Of a stretch of DNA of 64,000 nt, positions 20,513 to 31,100 are shown piece after piece. Origin of the DNA: Lucinisca nassula (Eukaryota > Mollusca > Bivalvia > Lucinida > Lucinidae); assembly GCA_963580285.1 (NCBI GenBank), contig OY757013.1:151951900-152015899 (forward strand), in the 5' to 3' direction. The notes under the pieces were generated by a model. It was not told where the DNA came from. It searched no databases and was given only the letters and a program-made list of their open reading frames with translations. How positions within the stretch are numbered: position 1 is the first letter of the stretch; every line of letters begins with the position of its first letter. The translations under genes were made by a program, and so were the position numbers.

Positions 20513-20830
20513 TCTGCGATTCGAACCCACGCACAGATGCGACGATGTCTCCTAGCACTGCAGTGGCTGACGTCCTTAATCACTGCGCCACAGAGGCATC
20601 CCCAAAAAAAGGATGCTCTAGGTGGCCGACGTCCTTAACCACTGCGCCACAGAGGGGATGCCTCTGTGGCGCAGTGGTTATGCTCTTTGAGCATCCTTTT
20701 TTTGGGGATGCCTCTGTGGTGCAGTGGTTATAGAGCATCCTTTTTTGGGGGATGCCTCTGTTAAGGACGTCGGCCACTTCAGTGCTAAGCGACATCGTCA
20801 CATCAGTGCGTGGGTTCGAATCACAGTCAA
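20513..20830. mobile_element. Rearranged tRNA-like SINE head, several copies in both orientations
   Basis: A segment with CTCTGTGGCGCAGTGGTTA and, further in, GTGCGTGGGTTCGAATC (A-box-like and B-box-like) appears reversed at about 20513-20600 and 20618-20655, then forward at 20661-20680, 20709-20730 and 20750-20822. Pieces are joined through GGATGC/GCATCC runs. The source is a tRNA-derived element; no piece is an intact tRNA. Confidence 0.7.
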
Positions 20831-21144
20831 AGCACAATTTATTTATCCCTGATTGTGTCTCCACTATGGTTGTTAAGACGAAAAGTCGCTTCCATTGCTG
20901 AGAGAATTAATCATAATCCCGGAAAAAAACAAAATGAAATATAACAAGATCGTTTCTTGTTTGGATCCCATTGATAGTGTTATAAATTTTGTTTCTTGTA
21001 GTTAGTAATGGAAATGTTATGTGTTCTAGACAGCACGTTGGTATTTTTGCTGAAAATAACCTTTTTTTTTCAGCATCAGAATCAGTGTATTTAAAAATTG
21101 CCATATTGAAGGATGAAAGTTTTTACTGTCTATCTATATATTTA

Positions 21145-21363
21145 CTTTTGGCTTTGGGTTTCTGGCCCTTTCAAGATTATTACACTGATTTCAAACCTAT
21201 GGTTAATCAGAGGCGGGTGAAAACCGGAGTACCTAGAGGAAAACCGCCTGACCTTCTGTTGCATAACTTGGCGTCTCACGTGACCCAAACAAGGTGCAAC
21301 CCACAACGGTGGGAGCCCTAATGATAAAAAAGTCGGCGCTCTTATCTCTAGCCCAGGGAGGCC
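21145..21363 (-). mobile_element. SINE-C, nearly full length
   Basis: Minus strand: the tail TTTGGGTTTCTGGCCCTTTC, then GGTTAATCAGAGGCGGGTG, then CTTGGCGTCTCACGTG, and a head ending GCCCAGGGAGGCC. The B box is decayed. Confidence 0.75.
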
Positions 21364-21366
21364 GTA

Positions 21367-21442
21367 TTTTGGTTTTAATCCCCATTCAAGATTGTTTTAC
21401 TTAGATAGAGCCAATTGTTAATCAGAGGTGGGTGAAAGGAGA
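21367..21442 (-). mobile_element. SINE-C, 3' fragment
   Basis: TTTTGGTTTTAATCCCCATT and GTTAATCAGAGGTGGGTGA, adjacent to the copy at 21145-21363 and in the same orientation. Confidence 0.6.
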
Positions 21443-21525
21443 AACAATGGTCCTTCAATTGTTGAATTTCCTATTTTACATTGACACAAGTGAGGCTGGA
21501 GCTCAAAGCATTAAGAAACCTCATG

Positions 21526-21738
21526 TTAACTCTTATCCTGCTGTTCACGACAACCCCTATCTTTGGAAACAGTGTAGATCCAGATCAGATGGCTTCTGAA
21601 GAAGCCATCTGATCAGGATATACACTGTTCGACATTCAATTTATGAATTTGTAGGAATAAATTACATCAAGTAATCTGATTGGTTCAAAGTCAGAAATGG
21701 GTGTGGCTAAACTGAATATTCAGCAAGAGAAGGGTTAA
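21526..21738. mobile_element. P1 hairpin MITE, complete
   Basis: TTAACTCTTATCCTGCTG to CAAGAGAAGGGTTAA with full-length hairpin arms (CCAGATCAGATGGCTTC / GAAGCCATCTGATCAGG). Confidence 0.85.
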
Positions 21739-21842
21739 AGTTTACCATGCTCTGAGCTAATTCAGCACATGACAGTTTGTTGATATTGTATTTCAAAATG
21801 CCGTCTGCTGAAAAATACCAAGCATGCAGAGTATCAACTCCT

Positions 21843-22104
21843 CATCACGAAAACACGCCTATATAATTTTGACCCCCTTGAACCCCACTTTTGTATAGTA
21901 AAACTGGGGTTTCCGGGTGGTATACCTTATTTTTCTTATTTCTGCTCTAAAATATAGATTGTGGTACTCGTTAGAACCGCCTCGAGTCCCACAATCTATA
22001 TTTGGAGCAGAAATAAGAAAAATATCACAATTTTTCATCATAAAATTTTCATTTTTTCGGTGATCAAGGTGGCAATGTATTTGTATAGGCATGTTTGCGT
22101 AATG
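21843..22104 (+). mobile_element. Fold-R foldback element
   Basis: Ends CATCACGAAAACACGCCTA and TAGGCATGTTTGCGTAATG. The hairpin apex is reduced (TCGTTAGAACCGCCTCGAG then directly TCCCACAATC). The inner repeats CTTATTTCTGCTC / GAGCAGAAATAAG are kept. Confidence 0.75.
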
Positions 22105-22238
22105 TTTAGCTTCGAAGCAAACTATGCCAATACGCCCTGCATTGTAATTTAAACCCCATATACATGACTGCGGAAATGTAGGGTTGATTTCAAGTTAGTA
22201 TCCTAATACTGCAATATCAATTGTCACCATGTCTTATG

Positions 22239-22385
22239 GTTTTTTTGGTTTTGGGTTTTACGGCCCTTTCAAGATTATTTCACTCATATCGAGCCGATCG
22301 TTAATCAGAGGTGGGCGAAAACCGGAGTACCCGGAGAAAAACCACCTGACCTTCCGTTGCAGAACTTGGCGTCTCACACGTGGCC
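22239..22385 (-). mobile_element. SINE-C, 5' truncated, with 15-bp target duplication
   Basis: Flanked by TCACCATGTCTTATG at 22224-22238 and 22386-22400. The 3' part (TTTTTTTGGTTTTGGG to GGCGTCTCACACGTGGCC) is present; the tRNA head is missing. 5' truncation with a long target duplication is typical of LINE-driven insertion. Confidence 0.9.
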
Positions 22386-22481
22386 TCACCATGTCTTATG
22401 ATACCAAAATCATGACAGGGATAGCACCAAATAAAGCATTTTATTAATAGGGATGATATAACTAAGTTACAATGTATCAAG

Positions 22482-22647
22482 TTTTTTTTTTGTTTGATTT
22501 GAGGTTTAACATCCCTGTCAACACTGTGTAGGTCATTTTGGAGACATTGCTTCCAGTTTTGTGGAACTTTTACATGGCATTGAGATTAAATGACATCTCA
22601 AGCCATGTATAGGGTTTATAAACATGGACAGACCAACTCGCTCCACT
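22482..22647 (-). mobile_element. SINE-B, 5' truncated, with 15-bp target duplication
   Basis: TTACAATGTATCAAG at 22467-22481 and 22648-22662. The element runs from its T-rich tail through GTTTAACATCCCTGTCAAC to ATGGACAGACCAACTCGC and stops there. It lies 97 bp from the other truncated SINE. Confidence 0.9.
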
Positions 22648-22739
22648 TTACAATGTATCAAGTATCTAGCTAGATTGATTGTAAAGGACAACACATCATT
22701 TTGTATGTCGTCACCCAAAGAGTAGAGGAGCAGAAAGTG

Positions 22740-22876
22740 AAGGTTTTATTTCATTAAACAAGATGCCATGGTCAGGTGTCAATTGAATGTTCTAGAAATT
22801 GATGAGTCATGGTAATACATCATAACTGAGCCAGTCAGGTCCATCAAGGACCTCTTGTTCCATCAGGGCTCTTGTT
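22740..22876 (+). mobile_element. HLR 3'-end fragment
   Basis: GAAATTGATGAGTCATGG, then the hairpin GGTCC-ATCAA-GGACC, then CTCTTGTT, and a second GGCTCTTGTT at 22867. A diverged copy lies at 24255-24403. P1 begins at the next base. Confidence 0.6.
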
Positions 22877-23047
22877 TTAACCCTTATCATGCTGTTCACG
22901 ACAACCCCTATCTTTGCAAACAGTGCAGATCCAGATCAGATGGCTTCTGAAGAAGCCATCTGATCAGGATCTACACTGTTTGACATTCAGTTTATGAATT
23001 TATAGGAATAAATTACATCAAGTAATCTGATTGGTTCAAAGTCAGAA
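22877..23047. mobile_element. P1 hairpin MITE, right end lost
   Basis: TTAACCCTTATCATGCTG, full hairpin, and flank to TGATTGGTTCAAAGTCAG. From 23048 the sequence is unrelated. Confidence 0.75.
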
Positions 23048-23059
23048 AGAAGAAACTGA

Positions 23060-23242
23060 ATAGAAAGTGAAGAAACAGAAGAACAGCTTTCTCCTTCTTC
23101 CCTTACCTGCTGCAAGGACAGCTGTAAGCCAATATCAGTTGGACACGCTGTGTTGACACCTAAGATACATAACACCTTTGCCTCACCCAACCAGCACCAC
23201 CCCCCCCAACCCCCCCCCCCCCCCTCACACACACACACACAC
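23060..23242. repeat. Dispersed repeat and C/CA-rich low complexity
   Basis: CTGTAAGCCAATATCAGTTG matches the part at 11430-11450. It ends in runs of C (23205-23225) and a CA dinucleotide repeat. Confidence 0.6.
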
Positions 23243-23265
23243 TTTAACCCTTTTCAGAAGACCAG

Positions 23266-23507
23266 GGGCCAGTTGTTCAAAGCATCGTTAGCTTAACGAG
23301 CTCGTTAGTGGTCATATTGTTAACTGTTCTAGCAAGTACAATATCTAAAATTTTGGATTTTTTGCTGAAAAAATGTGAGCAGCTTTTGCATTTGCAAAAG
23401 CTGCTCACATTTTTTCAGCAAAAATATTTGTGTATTTGCCATATTTAACGATCAAAGTTTTAATGATTCGTTAAGTAACGGCGTCGTTAGTTTTGAACAA
23501 CCGGCCC
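23266..23507. mobile_element. Fold-F foldback element
   Basis: GGGCCAGTTGTTCAAA to TTTGAACAACCGGCCC, flanked CAG on the left and CTG on the right. The hairpin arm GCAGCTTTTGC is perfect around ATTT. Confidence 0.85.
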
Positions 23508-23592
23508 CTGATGATGTTGTTGGTACTTGTTAGAATTGGTGAATCTAACATGTACCCGCACAACACAGGTTTTTATGACGAAAGATTATCCT

Positions 23593-23820
23593 TTAACCCA
23601 TTGTATACTAGTGGACTCTTCCACTGCTTTATGTTGAACAAGTCCATTTGTCATCTAAGGGGTGTCAGGCCTATTCTTTTTCATTGAGGGAAAATTCTGT
23701 TAGCAAATAGTGCAGGCCCTGATCAGACGCCGCATTCTGCGGGCGTCTGATCTGGACCTGCACATGCAGTGAGTGTTTGCCAAGGTACCCCTTTAGGAGT
23801 TTTCCATATACAAGGGCTAA
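23593..23820. mobile_element. P3 hairpin MITE (class reference)
   Basis: TTAACCCATTGTATACTAG with flank GGACTCTTCCACTGC and AAGTCCATTTGTCATC. The hairpin GACGCCGCATTCTGCGGGCGTC is shared with P2. The right end has decayed to GGGCTAA. Confidence 0.75.
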
Positions 23821-23974
23821 GAATTATTATCCTTTAACTATCCCTGTTATTCCACTTCTGGTCACATGATGACATGGTAGCAAGATAGCCTCAGAATATG
23901 GTAACAAAATTGATAACAGGAAACACCACTCAACCAAGAATTTTTATGTCCCACCACAAAAAGTGCTGGGGTAT

Positions 23975-24109
23975 TAGTATCATGTATTCATTCAGTTCAC
24001 AAACTGCATGACAAACAGTGCATATCCTAATTGGATGGCTTCTGGGAGCCATCTGATCTGAATCTACATTATTTCCAAAGGTAGGGCTTGTGGTGTTCAG
24101 CTAAGGATT
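23975..24109. mobile_element. P1 hairpin MITE, degenerate
   Basis: CAAACAGTGCATATCCTAAT, ATGGCTTCTGGGAGCCATCT and GGGCTTGTGGTGTTCAGC. The left third is missing and many bases differ. Confidence 0.55.
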
Positions 24110-24254
24110 AAATGACATTTCTGCAGCCAGTGGCTTGATTTAAAAATTATTAAATTTCACAAAAATGTTTCTGTCATAAACCACACAAATATATGTAGCT
24201 AAAACTGACCAAAATGGCCACCAAAGCTAGAAATAGAACAGAAAATGCTCCATT

Positions 24255-24403
24255 AAACAAGATGTCATTTGAATGTCCTAGAAATTGAGTCATGGTAATA
24301 CATCATATCATGCCTTTGCCGTAGAAATTGATGAGACATCATGACTAACTGGTGAGCCAGTCAGGTCCATCAAGGACCTCTTGTTCCATCAGGGCTCTTG
24401 TTT
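24255..24403 (+). mobile_element. HLR 3'-end fragment, second copy
   Basis: It repeats 22750-22876 (GTCATGGTAATACATCAT, GGTCCATCAAGGACCTCTTG, CATCAGGGCTCTTGTT) with an inner insertion of about 40 bp. Confidence 0.6.
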
Positions 24404-24596
24404 TAATTATTCAGGGCATTATTCAGGCCAAAGTTTTATGCTAATATCAGATGACAAGTTAATGATATACATTGGGCCCAAGCCCAATATAATGTTTTGG
24501 ATAATTAAGTACTTAAAAGTGCTTAAAGCTCATCTTACAGATAAGTAGTAAAAACTTAGTTTACTGAGTGTAACCCTTTCTTGAGTTTAACCCTTG

Positions 24597-24799
24597 TCCT
24601 GCTAATCCTGGATATGCCTTATCTTTGAAACAATGTAGATCCAGATCAGATGGCTTCTGACGAAGCCATCTTATCAGGATCTACATTGTTTGCCATTCAG
24701 ATTGTGAATTTGTTGCAATAATTTGCATCAAGTAATCTGATTGGTTGATAATTGGTAGTGGGTGTGGCATATATGAATATTCAGCAGGACAAGGGTTAA
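24597..24799. mobile_element. P1b hairpin MITE, complete
   Basis: TTAACCCTTGTCCTGCTA to CAGGACAAGGGTTAA. Both outer arms carry the P1b form (AACAATGTAG / CTACATTGTT), in contrast to the chimera at 20098. Confidence 0.85.
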
Positions 24800-24876
24800 A
24801 TGACACATTAGCAATCCTGGAGCATAGCTGCTGGTCAGCCTAATTGCCATGGCCTGTTCTGTTGTGTTGTTACATT

Positions 24877-25089
24877 ATTTATCATATGACGTCGCGTCTG
24901 AGAGTGTAATAACGCTATGTAATAAATTCGATAATCCACTAGTGGATTAAATATGCAAATTAGTTAGATACGTCCCGTAACGTTACACGCACTAGGTCCT
25001 TAATGACGTCGCGTTTACTAATGGCGGAATATTGACATTTTTCTATAATTAACGTGAATAAAATGCGTTTTAAATGTCATATGATAAAT
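24877..25089. mobile_element. Foldback-type element with ATCATATGAC ends
   Basis: Inverted ends ATTTATCATATGAC and GTCATATGATAAAT. GACGTCGCGT occurs near both ends (24888, 25003) and the inner palindrome is AATCCACTAGTGGATT. It directly abuts the palindrome at 25088, so the two may be one unit. Confidence 0.65.
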
Positions 25090-25243
25090 AGAATCTTGCA
25101 TTCGTGTTCATGTATTATTGAATTTATTAAACTCGTTGAGGAAAAGGGATAAAATGCTCGGCAAAGCCTCGCATTTTATCCCTTTTCCTCAACTCGTTTA
25201 ATAAATTCAATAATACATGAGCACTCATGTAAGATCCTCTATG
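25088..25243. repeat. Long near-perfect palindrome T1
   Basis: Arms of about 50 bp, including GAATTTATTAAAC and GAGGAAAAGGGATAAAATGC, pair with GCATTTTATCCCTTTTCCTC and GTTTAATAAATTC around a loop of CTCGGCAAAGCCTC. Outer ends AGAATCTTGCA / TGTAAGATCCTCT match T2 at 19269. Confidence 0.85.
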
Positions 25244-25318
25244 TCTGTCATCCAACACCAGCTTTTCACATTTTCCACATCTCCTGAGTCAGACTGAGCT
25301 GAAACTTGATGGGACAAT

Positions 25319-25449
25319 TTAACCCTTGTCCTGCTGAATATTCATATATGCCACACCCTCTGTCGATTATCAACCAATCAGATTACTTGATGCAAAGTAT
25401 TGCAACAAATTCACAATCTGAATGGCAAACAATGTAGATCCTGATCAGA
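25319..25449. mobile_element. P1b left half, ends at the hairpin apex
   Basis: TTAACCCTTGTCCTGCTG, P1b flank, arm AACAATGTAGATCCTGATCAG, then an abrupt change to unrelated sequence. The break falls on the axis of the hairpin. Confidence 0.75.
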
Positions 25450-25793
25450 ATTTTTTTTAAACCACATCCCCTCAAATTGAGCTGAAACTTCATGGAAGGT
25501 AATGGGGTGAGACAGAGCTTCAGAACTGCTAAAACTGTTCTGTTCTATTATCTAAGATGGCTTTCTTCAAATCACTATTGCGCTGAAACTTTAGTTACTG
25601 ATTGGGAGTGATGAGAAGATGAAATGATTAACTTTTGAAAAAAAAATCTGAATTTTTTTACTTGAGTTATGGCCCTTTGAAACTTTGAGTGTTTTAATCT
25701 TGTAAGCAAGATATCTCAAAAACGATTTGAGCTATTGCCATGAAACTTACAGACTGATTCGGGGTGGATAAGAAGATGTACTGATTAACTTTG
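25450..25793 (+). mobile_element. Diverged HLR core fragment
   Basis: GAGTTATGGCCCTTTGAAA, AATCTTGTAAGCAAGATATC and GTGATGAGAAGATGAA resemble the 331-bp array of H4. No ends are recognisable. Confidence 0.5.
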
Positions 25794-25990
25794 CAGCCCA
25801 GTCTATTTCTCCAAGCCCCGATGGGCGGGGGTGATGTTGTTGCAAGTACAATTATCATTGTAGAGGAATCTTTGCTGGAAAAAATGTGAGTACCTTTTGC
25901 AACTGCTGGCTTTTGCAGATTTGCAAATGCAAAAACTACTCATTTTTTTTTTTTTCAACAAAAATAGTAGTATATTTGTGAAAAGGCTGT
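25794..25990. mobile_element. SINE-B head scrap and decayed Fold-F hairpin
   Basis: 25794-25832 (GCAGCCCAGTCTATTTCTCC, GATGGGCGGGGGTG) is the head of a minus-strand SINE-B. 25870-25975 shows the Fold-F pattern GCTGGAAAAAATGTGAG ... CAACAAAAATA, heavily changed. Confidence 0.5.
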
Positions 25991-26103
25991 AAATTGCCAA
26001 ATTAGCATCATCATAGTCATCATCAGTAACAACAACATGGAAATCCAGTGGCCCAATAAAGCCCTCTCAATTGCAAAATCAGTGAACAATTTTAGTTTTC
26101 CTT

Positions 26104-26158
26104 TCATTGTACAGAACCTGTGCCATTGTACAGAACCTGTGGCATTGTACAGAACCTC
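26104..26158 (+). repeat. 20-bp tandem repeat, three copies
   Basis: CATTGTACAGAACCTGTG repeats at 26104, 26124 and 26144 with one change per copy. The third copy runs into the SINE-A fragment. Confidence 0.85.
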
Positions 26159-26355
26159 AGCCAACATTCTTTCATAGAGGCTGATCATTAAATATTCTGT
26201 ATGGTTCTCTCCCTTTCACAGATTCAAAGAAGGGCACGGTTCAGAGTCTGATGACAGACGTTAACCGCATGATCATGTATAAGCCTGCTCAAGAAGTGTG
26301 GTAAGGTAAACTGACCAGCTTTGACATGACCTAAATAGCATTGACTGGGCCATTA
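26156..26355 (+). mobile_element. SINE-A, 5' truncated, diverged
   Basis: CAGCCAACATTCTTTCATAG, AAGAAGGGCACGGTTCAG, GTTAACCGCATGATCATG and AGCATTGACTGGGCCATT. It lacks head and tail. Confidence 0.7.
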
Positions 26356-26509
26356 TCATCTCTGTTGGTGAGACATACAGAGTAGCAGCGTGATGCACCA
26401 AAGAGTTGGAACTTTGTGCAGGTTGAATTGTGTCTTTCATGGGTGTACCTCTCAGAGGCATTTCCATGAAACCATATTTACTGTATGTTTTCGAACAGAC
26501 AGGCCGGAG

Positions 26510-26700
26510 CAAACAGCGTAGACCCAGATGAGACGCCGCAGAATGCAGCGTCTCATCAGGGTCTACAATGTTTGCCAGTCTCCCAGCTATTTTTTAGACA
26601 CAAAATCAGGGAACTATTTAAACTTGTTGGAATTTTGGAACAAGTATGGTAAGGAGTTCAGGTGTCCAAATATTTAGGATAAATACAGTATTGCTCAATT
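26510..26700. mobile_element. P7 hairpin element (class reference)
   Basis: The hairpin GAGACGCCGCAGAATGCAGC / GCGTCTCATCAGGG in the common outer stem, here with GATGAG in place of GATCAG. It is joined to a flank with AACAAGTATGGTAAGGAG and AGGTGTCCAAATA. The same pairing occurs reversed at 62760-62980. Confidence 0.65.
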
Positions 26701-27038
26701 AAGGAATATTGCCTTAAGGCAGGGCTGAGGTTTTGGTTATTGCTTTGTTTATGGATGCAATATCGCTATGCAAAATTAATGCATTAATGCATAATTGTGT
26801 GCAGGAAATTTATGGCCCATAAAAGTGGAAGTGATTATTTTGAGCCAGACTTCTGGGTATGATGAGAATACATAGTGTCTGAGATGTACCGGTTCCCTGC
26901 GAAACAAACGTGATTCGGAGCATCAGGAGTATGCGTGACAGTTTTAGTTGTTGATCAACACAAGGTGTTTGTTCTAGTGATAATAGGTCAAATTGTAAAT
27001 GTTAGCCCAAAGTCATGTTTAGGGGTTTCCGGTATTTG
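26701..27038. other. No gene recognised
   Basis: Moderately AT-rich; no repeat match seen in the window. The right edge (TTTAGGGGTTTCCGGTAT) is a P2 end split by the next SINE scrap. Confidence 0.5.
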
Positions 27039-27111
27039 TTTTGTTTGTTTGATTTGAGGTTTAACGTCCCCATCAACACTGTAAAGGTCATTTTGGAGAC
27101 GTTGCTTCTGG
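27039..27111 (-). mobile_element. SINE-B 3' fragment inside a P2 end
   Basis: TTTGATTTGAGGTTTAACG and GTAAAGGTCATTTTGGAGAC. The P2 terminal motif is split: GGTTTCCGGTAT lies on the left and TGGTATAAAATGG on the right. Confidence 0.65.
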
Positions 27112-27149
27112 TATAAAATGGATCGAGCTAAAATTTTCAGTTATTTTTC

Positions 27150-27250
27150 AGAGAAAATTAGGCTTTGAATTACATGTTCATGTGAATACTGCCGGGCAAA
27201 CAATTCACATGAAATGTCAATCCTTATTTCCTCTGAAATATATTTTAAAA
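27150..27250. repeat. P8 hairpin (CATGTGAA type)
   Basis: CAGAGAAAATTAGGC, ACATGTTCATGTGAA, then AATTCACATGAAATGTCAA. Similar pieces are at 33322-33380, 34988-35028, 49530-49605, 56995-57060 and 61640-61680. Confidence 0.65.
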
Positions 27251-27727
27251 AATAAAATTGCTGTCTGTATGAATCCCTCAGATTATTCTCTGGCATCTGA
27301 TCTGCTGCGGGCCACCACTTTTTGAAAAAAAAAAAAAAAACACCAAAAAAAAAAAAATAATAATTTTTAAGAGTAACTCAACCTTTACCTAAAAAATGGA
27401 CTCCTGCTATATATAAAACGTGAGATTCCATTCAGTGTGTAGCATGGTGAAATTTACTTCACTTAAAATTTGGACATCGTATTAAAGGACATCTCATTTC
27501 ATAAAGGCAGTTGCTGATGTCACATTCCCTCATTCTAAAGCAGATGGCAAATTATCTTTTTTAGCTCACCTGGGCACAAAGATTGTGATCACCCTGTGTC
27601 CTTCGTACGCCCATCGTCTGTCAACAACATCTACTTTGTGCAATCTCTAGATCCAAGTTTGAATATGGGTCATGTCTTGAGTAGGAGTCATTTTGGATCA
27701 AAACCTTGGTCACTAGGTCAAAATTCT

Positions 27728-27926
27728 TCAACTCTTATCCTGCTGTTCAGGACAACCCCTATCTTTGGAAACACTGTAGATCCAGATCAGATGGCTTCTG
27801 ATCAGGATCTATACTGTTTGACATTCAGTTTATGAACTTGTAGGATTAAATTACATCAAGTAATCTGATTGGTTCAAAGTCAGGGATGGGTGTGGCTAAA
27901 ATTAATATTCAGCAAGAGAAGGGTAA
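27728..27926. mobile_element. P1 hairpin MITE in H5
   Basis: TCAACTCTTATCCTGCTG to CAAGAGAAGGGTAA; both TTAA ends carry a change. The apex is shortened (GATGGCTTCTGATCAGG). Confidence 0.8.
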
Positions 27927-28109
27927 CCTTGTTCTTTCTCTGGAAGCCTTCAGTCTTCATGAAACCCAACTTGATATGAATCATGTTTGAATATAGATCA
28001 TATTATTTCAAAAACTACCTGTCACTTGATCAGATTTCTTTAAATCTTGTTCACCCATCTGGAGGTCATAGTTATGTTTCCGTCTTCAAAAGACTTTACC
28101 AGAATATTT

Positions 28110-31100
28110 TTATGTCCCCGGTAGCGATAGCAGGGACATATTGTTTTTGCCTTGTCTGTTTGTTTGTTGGTTTGTTTGCTTGTTGGTTTGTACCTGGACA
28201 ACTTTAATGTTGGTCATAACTTTTGAACCGTTTGAGATAGAGCATTCATATTTGGCACGTAGGTTCTTTGTGACAAGAGTTTAACATTCATGCAAAAAGT
28301 TTGACCTGTGACCTTGACCATTGACCTACTTAAAAGAAAAAAAATAACATTGGTCATAACTTTTGAAGTGCTCGAGATACCGCCTTCATATTTGGCATGT
28401 TCTTTGTGACAAACGTTTTACATTCATGCAAAAAAATTTGACCTGTGACCTTGACCTTTGACCTTAAAATAAAAAACAAGAGGCCCATGGGCCACTATGC
28501 TCACCAGAGCTCAGGTGGGCACTGCCAAATTGCAGCCATGTATTTTAACATGATATCATTTTAATCTGCCAAATGAACCCCCATATCCAAATGAGCATCC
28601 ATGTGGACTCAGTATATGAAACATTAGGCCTTTTATGAAGTAGAGGGGGTGGGGCATGGACCCAATGGAGCCCTGGTTGGTATCACTAAATGTGTCTTAT
28701 CACAAAGAACAAGAATATATATGGTTTAGCAGTGGGGATCTGCATGGCTGAAGATATAAGTGGAGGGGTTGGAGCATGCCCTGTCGTTCCCAGGAAAGCC
28801 CAAGATTGTTATCCCTAAATGTGTCTCATCATAAGGACCAAGTATATATATGGTTTAGGGGTGGGAATCTGAACGGTTTCCAAGATATCCTTTCATGAAG
28901 TGGAAAGGAGAGGACTGGCCCCTGCGGACACACCTACAGTAGGTGTGCTAATAATAAGGAACAAGAACATACATGAATATGGGGTGGGGATTTAATGGTT
29001 TCTGAAATATATGGCCTTTAATGAAGTGGAAGGGCGGGGCACATTGCCTCAGCACAAAGAGACCCCCAAGTTGGTGTGACTGAATGAGTCTTATCATAAG
29101 GAACAAGAATATATATGGTTTAGGGGTGGGGATCTGAACTATTTCTGAGATATGTGGCTTTTAATGAAGTCAAGCAGTGGAGCAAGGCCCGGGCATGCCC
29201 AGGGGACTCACAAGCTGGTGTCAATGAATGTGCCTTATCATAAGGAAGATGAATATATATGGTTTAGGGGTGGGGCTCTGAACAGTTTCTGAGATATAAG
29301 GCCTTTTGTGAAGTGCAGGGGTGGGGCAAGGCCCAGGGAGACCCCCAGGTTGGTGTCAATGAAAGTGTCCTATCATAAGGTACAAGAATATATATGGTTT
29401 AGGGGTGGGGATCTGTAAGGTTTCCGAGATATTGTGATATTATGAAATGGAGGGGGTGGGGCATGGCCCCAGCACATCCCTGGGGACCCCCAGGTTGGTG
29501 TCACTGAATGTGTCTCATCATAATGAACAAGAACATATATGGTTTAGGGGTGGGGATCTGAACAGTTTCTGAGATATATGGCCTTTTGTGAAGTGAAGGG
29601 GTGGGGCATGGCTCCAGCGCACCCCGGAAGACCCCCAATTTGGGGTCAATGAATGCGTCTTATCATAAGGAGCAAGAATATATATGGTTTAGGGGTGGGG
29701 ATCTGTAAGGTTTCCGAGATATTGGGCCTTTTATGAAATGGAGGGGCGGGACATGGCCCCGGCGCATCCCGGGGGACCCCCAGTTTGATGTCACTGAATG
29801 CGTCTTATCATAAGGAACAAGAGTATATAGGGTTCAGGAGTGGGGATCTGAATGGTTTCCGAGATATTGGGCCTTTTATGAAGTGGAGGGGGTGGGGCAT
29901 GGCCTCGGCACATCCCGGAGGACCTCCAGGTTGGTGTCACTGAATGCGTCTTATCAATAGGAACAAGAATATATATGGTTTAGGGGTGGGGATCTGTAAG
30001 GTTTCTGAGATATAAGTCATTTTATGAAGTACTGGGGGCGGGGCATGGCCCCGGCACAACCTACTGGACCCCCAGGTTCACATAACAGCATATGGCTGAG
30101 AGAAGTTTACTAAAGGAACATTTCTATGAAAGTTTTGTCAAAATATCTGCAAAGGCTTTGTAGTTAATGCCATTTTTCAATTTTCCCCATTATAAGCCTA
30201 TGGAAAATCTAAGTTGCCATAGCAACCAAACTAAAGAGCCGAATTTCATAAAAAACACAAAACCTATAAAGGCAAATATGGTGAATATTTCCATAAACTT
30301 TCAGCCTCATAGAGCATACGGTTCCTGAGGAGATGATTTTTTAAGTATTTTTTTTTCTATTTTTTCATTTTGGTTTCCATGGCAACCAATACAAATGAGC
30401 AGTAGGCCTAAAATCATATGGCAGATAGTAGATTGCCTAAGGAATATTTCTATGAAAGTTTTGTCAAAATATCTGCAGTGGCTTGGCAGTAAATGCCATT
30501 TTTCAATTTTCCCCATTATAAGTCTATGGGAGCTCTAAGTTGCTATAGCAACCAAACTAATGGGCCAATTTTCATAAAAAACACAAACTTTCAATCCCCC
30601 AGCCCAAGGATGCTACAGATAAAATTTGGGCTGAATCGGTCCAGTGGCTTCAGAGAAGAAGATGTTTGAAAGTGTTGACGTCAGACGACGACGACGACGA
30701 CGACAACGACGACGACGCCAGACAACTGCCTATCCTATAAGCTCCCCCGGAGCCTTCGGCTCTGGTGAGCTAAAAATAGCATTTTGGTTGTAACTTTTGA
30801 ACCTTTGAGATAGAGCCTTCATATTTTGCATCTAGGTTCCTTGTGACAAGAGCTTTACATTCAAGCAAAAATTTTGACTTGTGACCTTGACCTTTGACCT
30901 ACTTAAAAGAAAAAGTTAACATTGGTCATAACTTTTGAACCGTTTGAGATAGAGCCTTCATATTTGGCATGTAGGTACCTTGTCACAAGAGCTTCACATT
31001 CATGCAAAAACAATTCACACGTGACCTTGACCTTTGATCTACTTAAAAGAAAAAAAAACATTTTGTCATATCTTTCTAACTGTTCATAATTGGCATGTAG

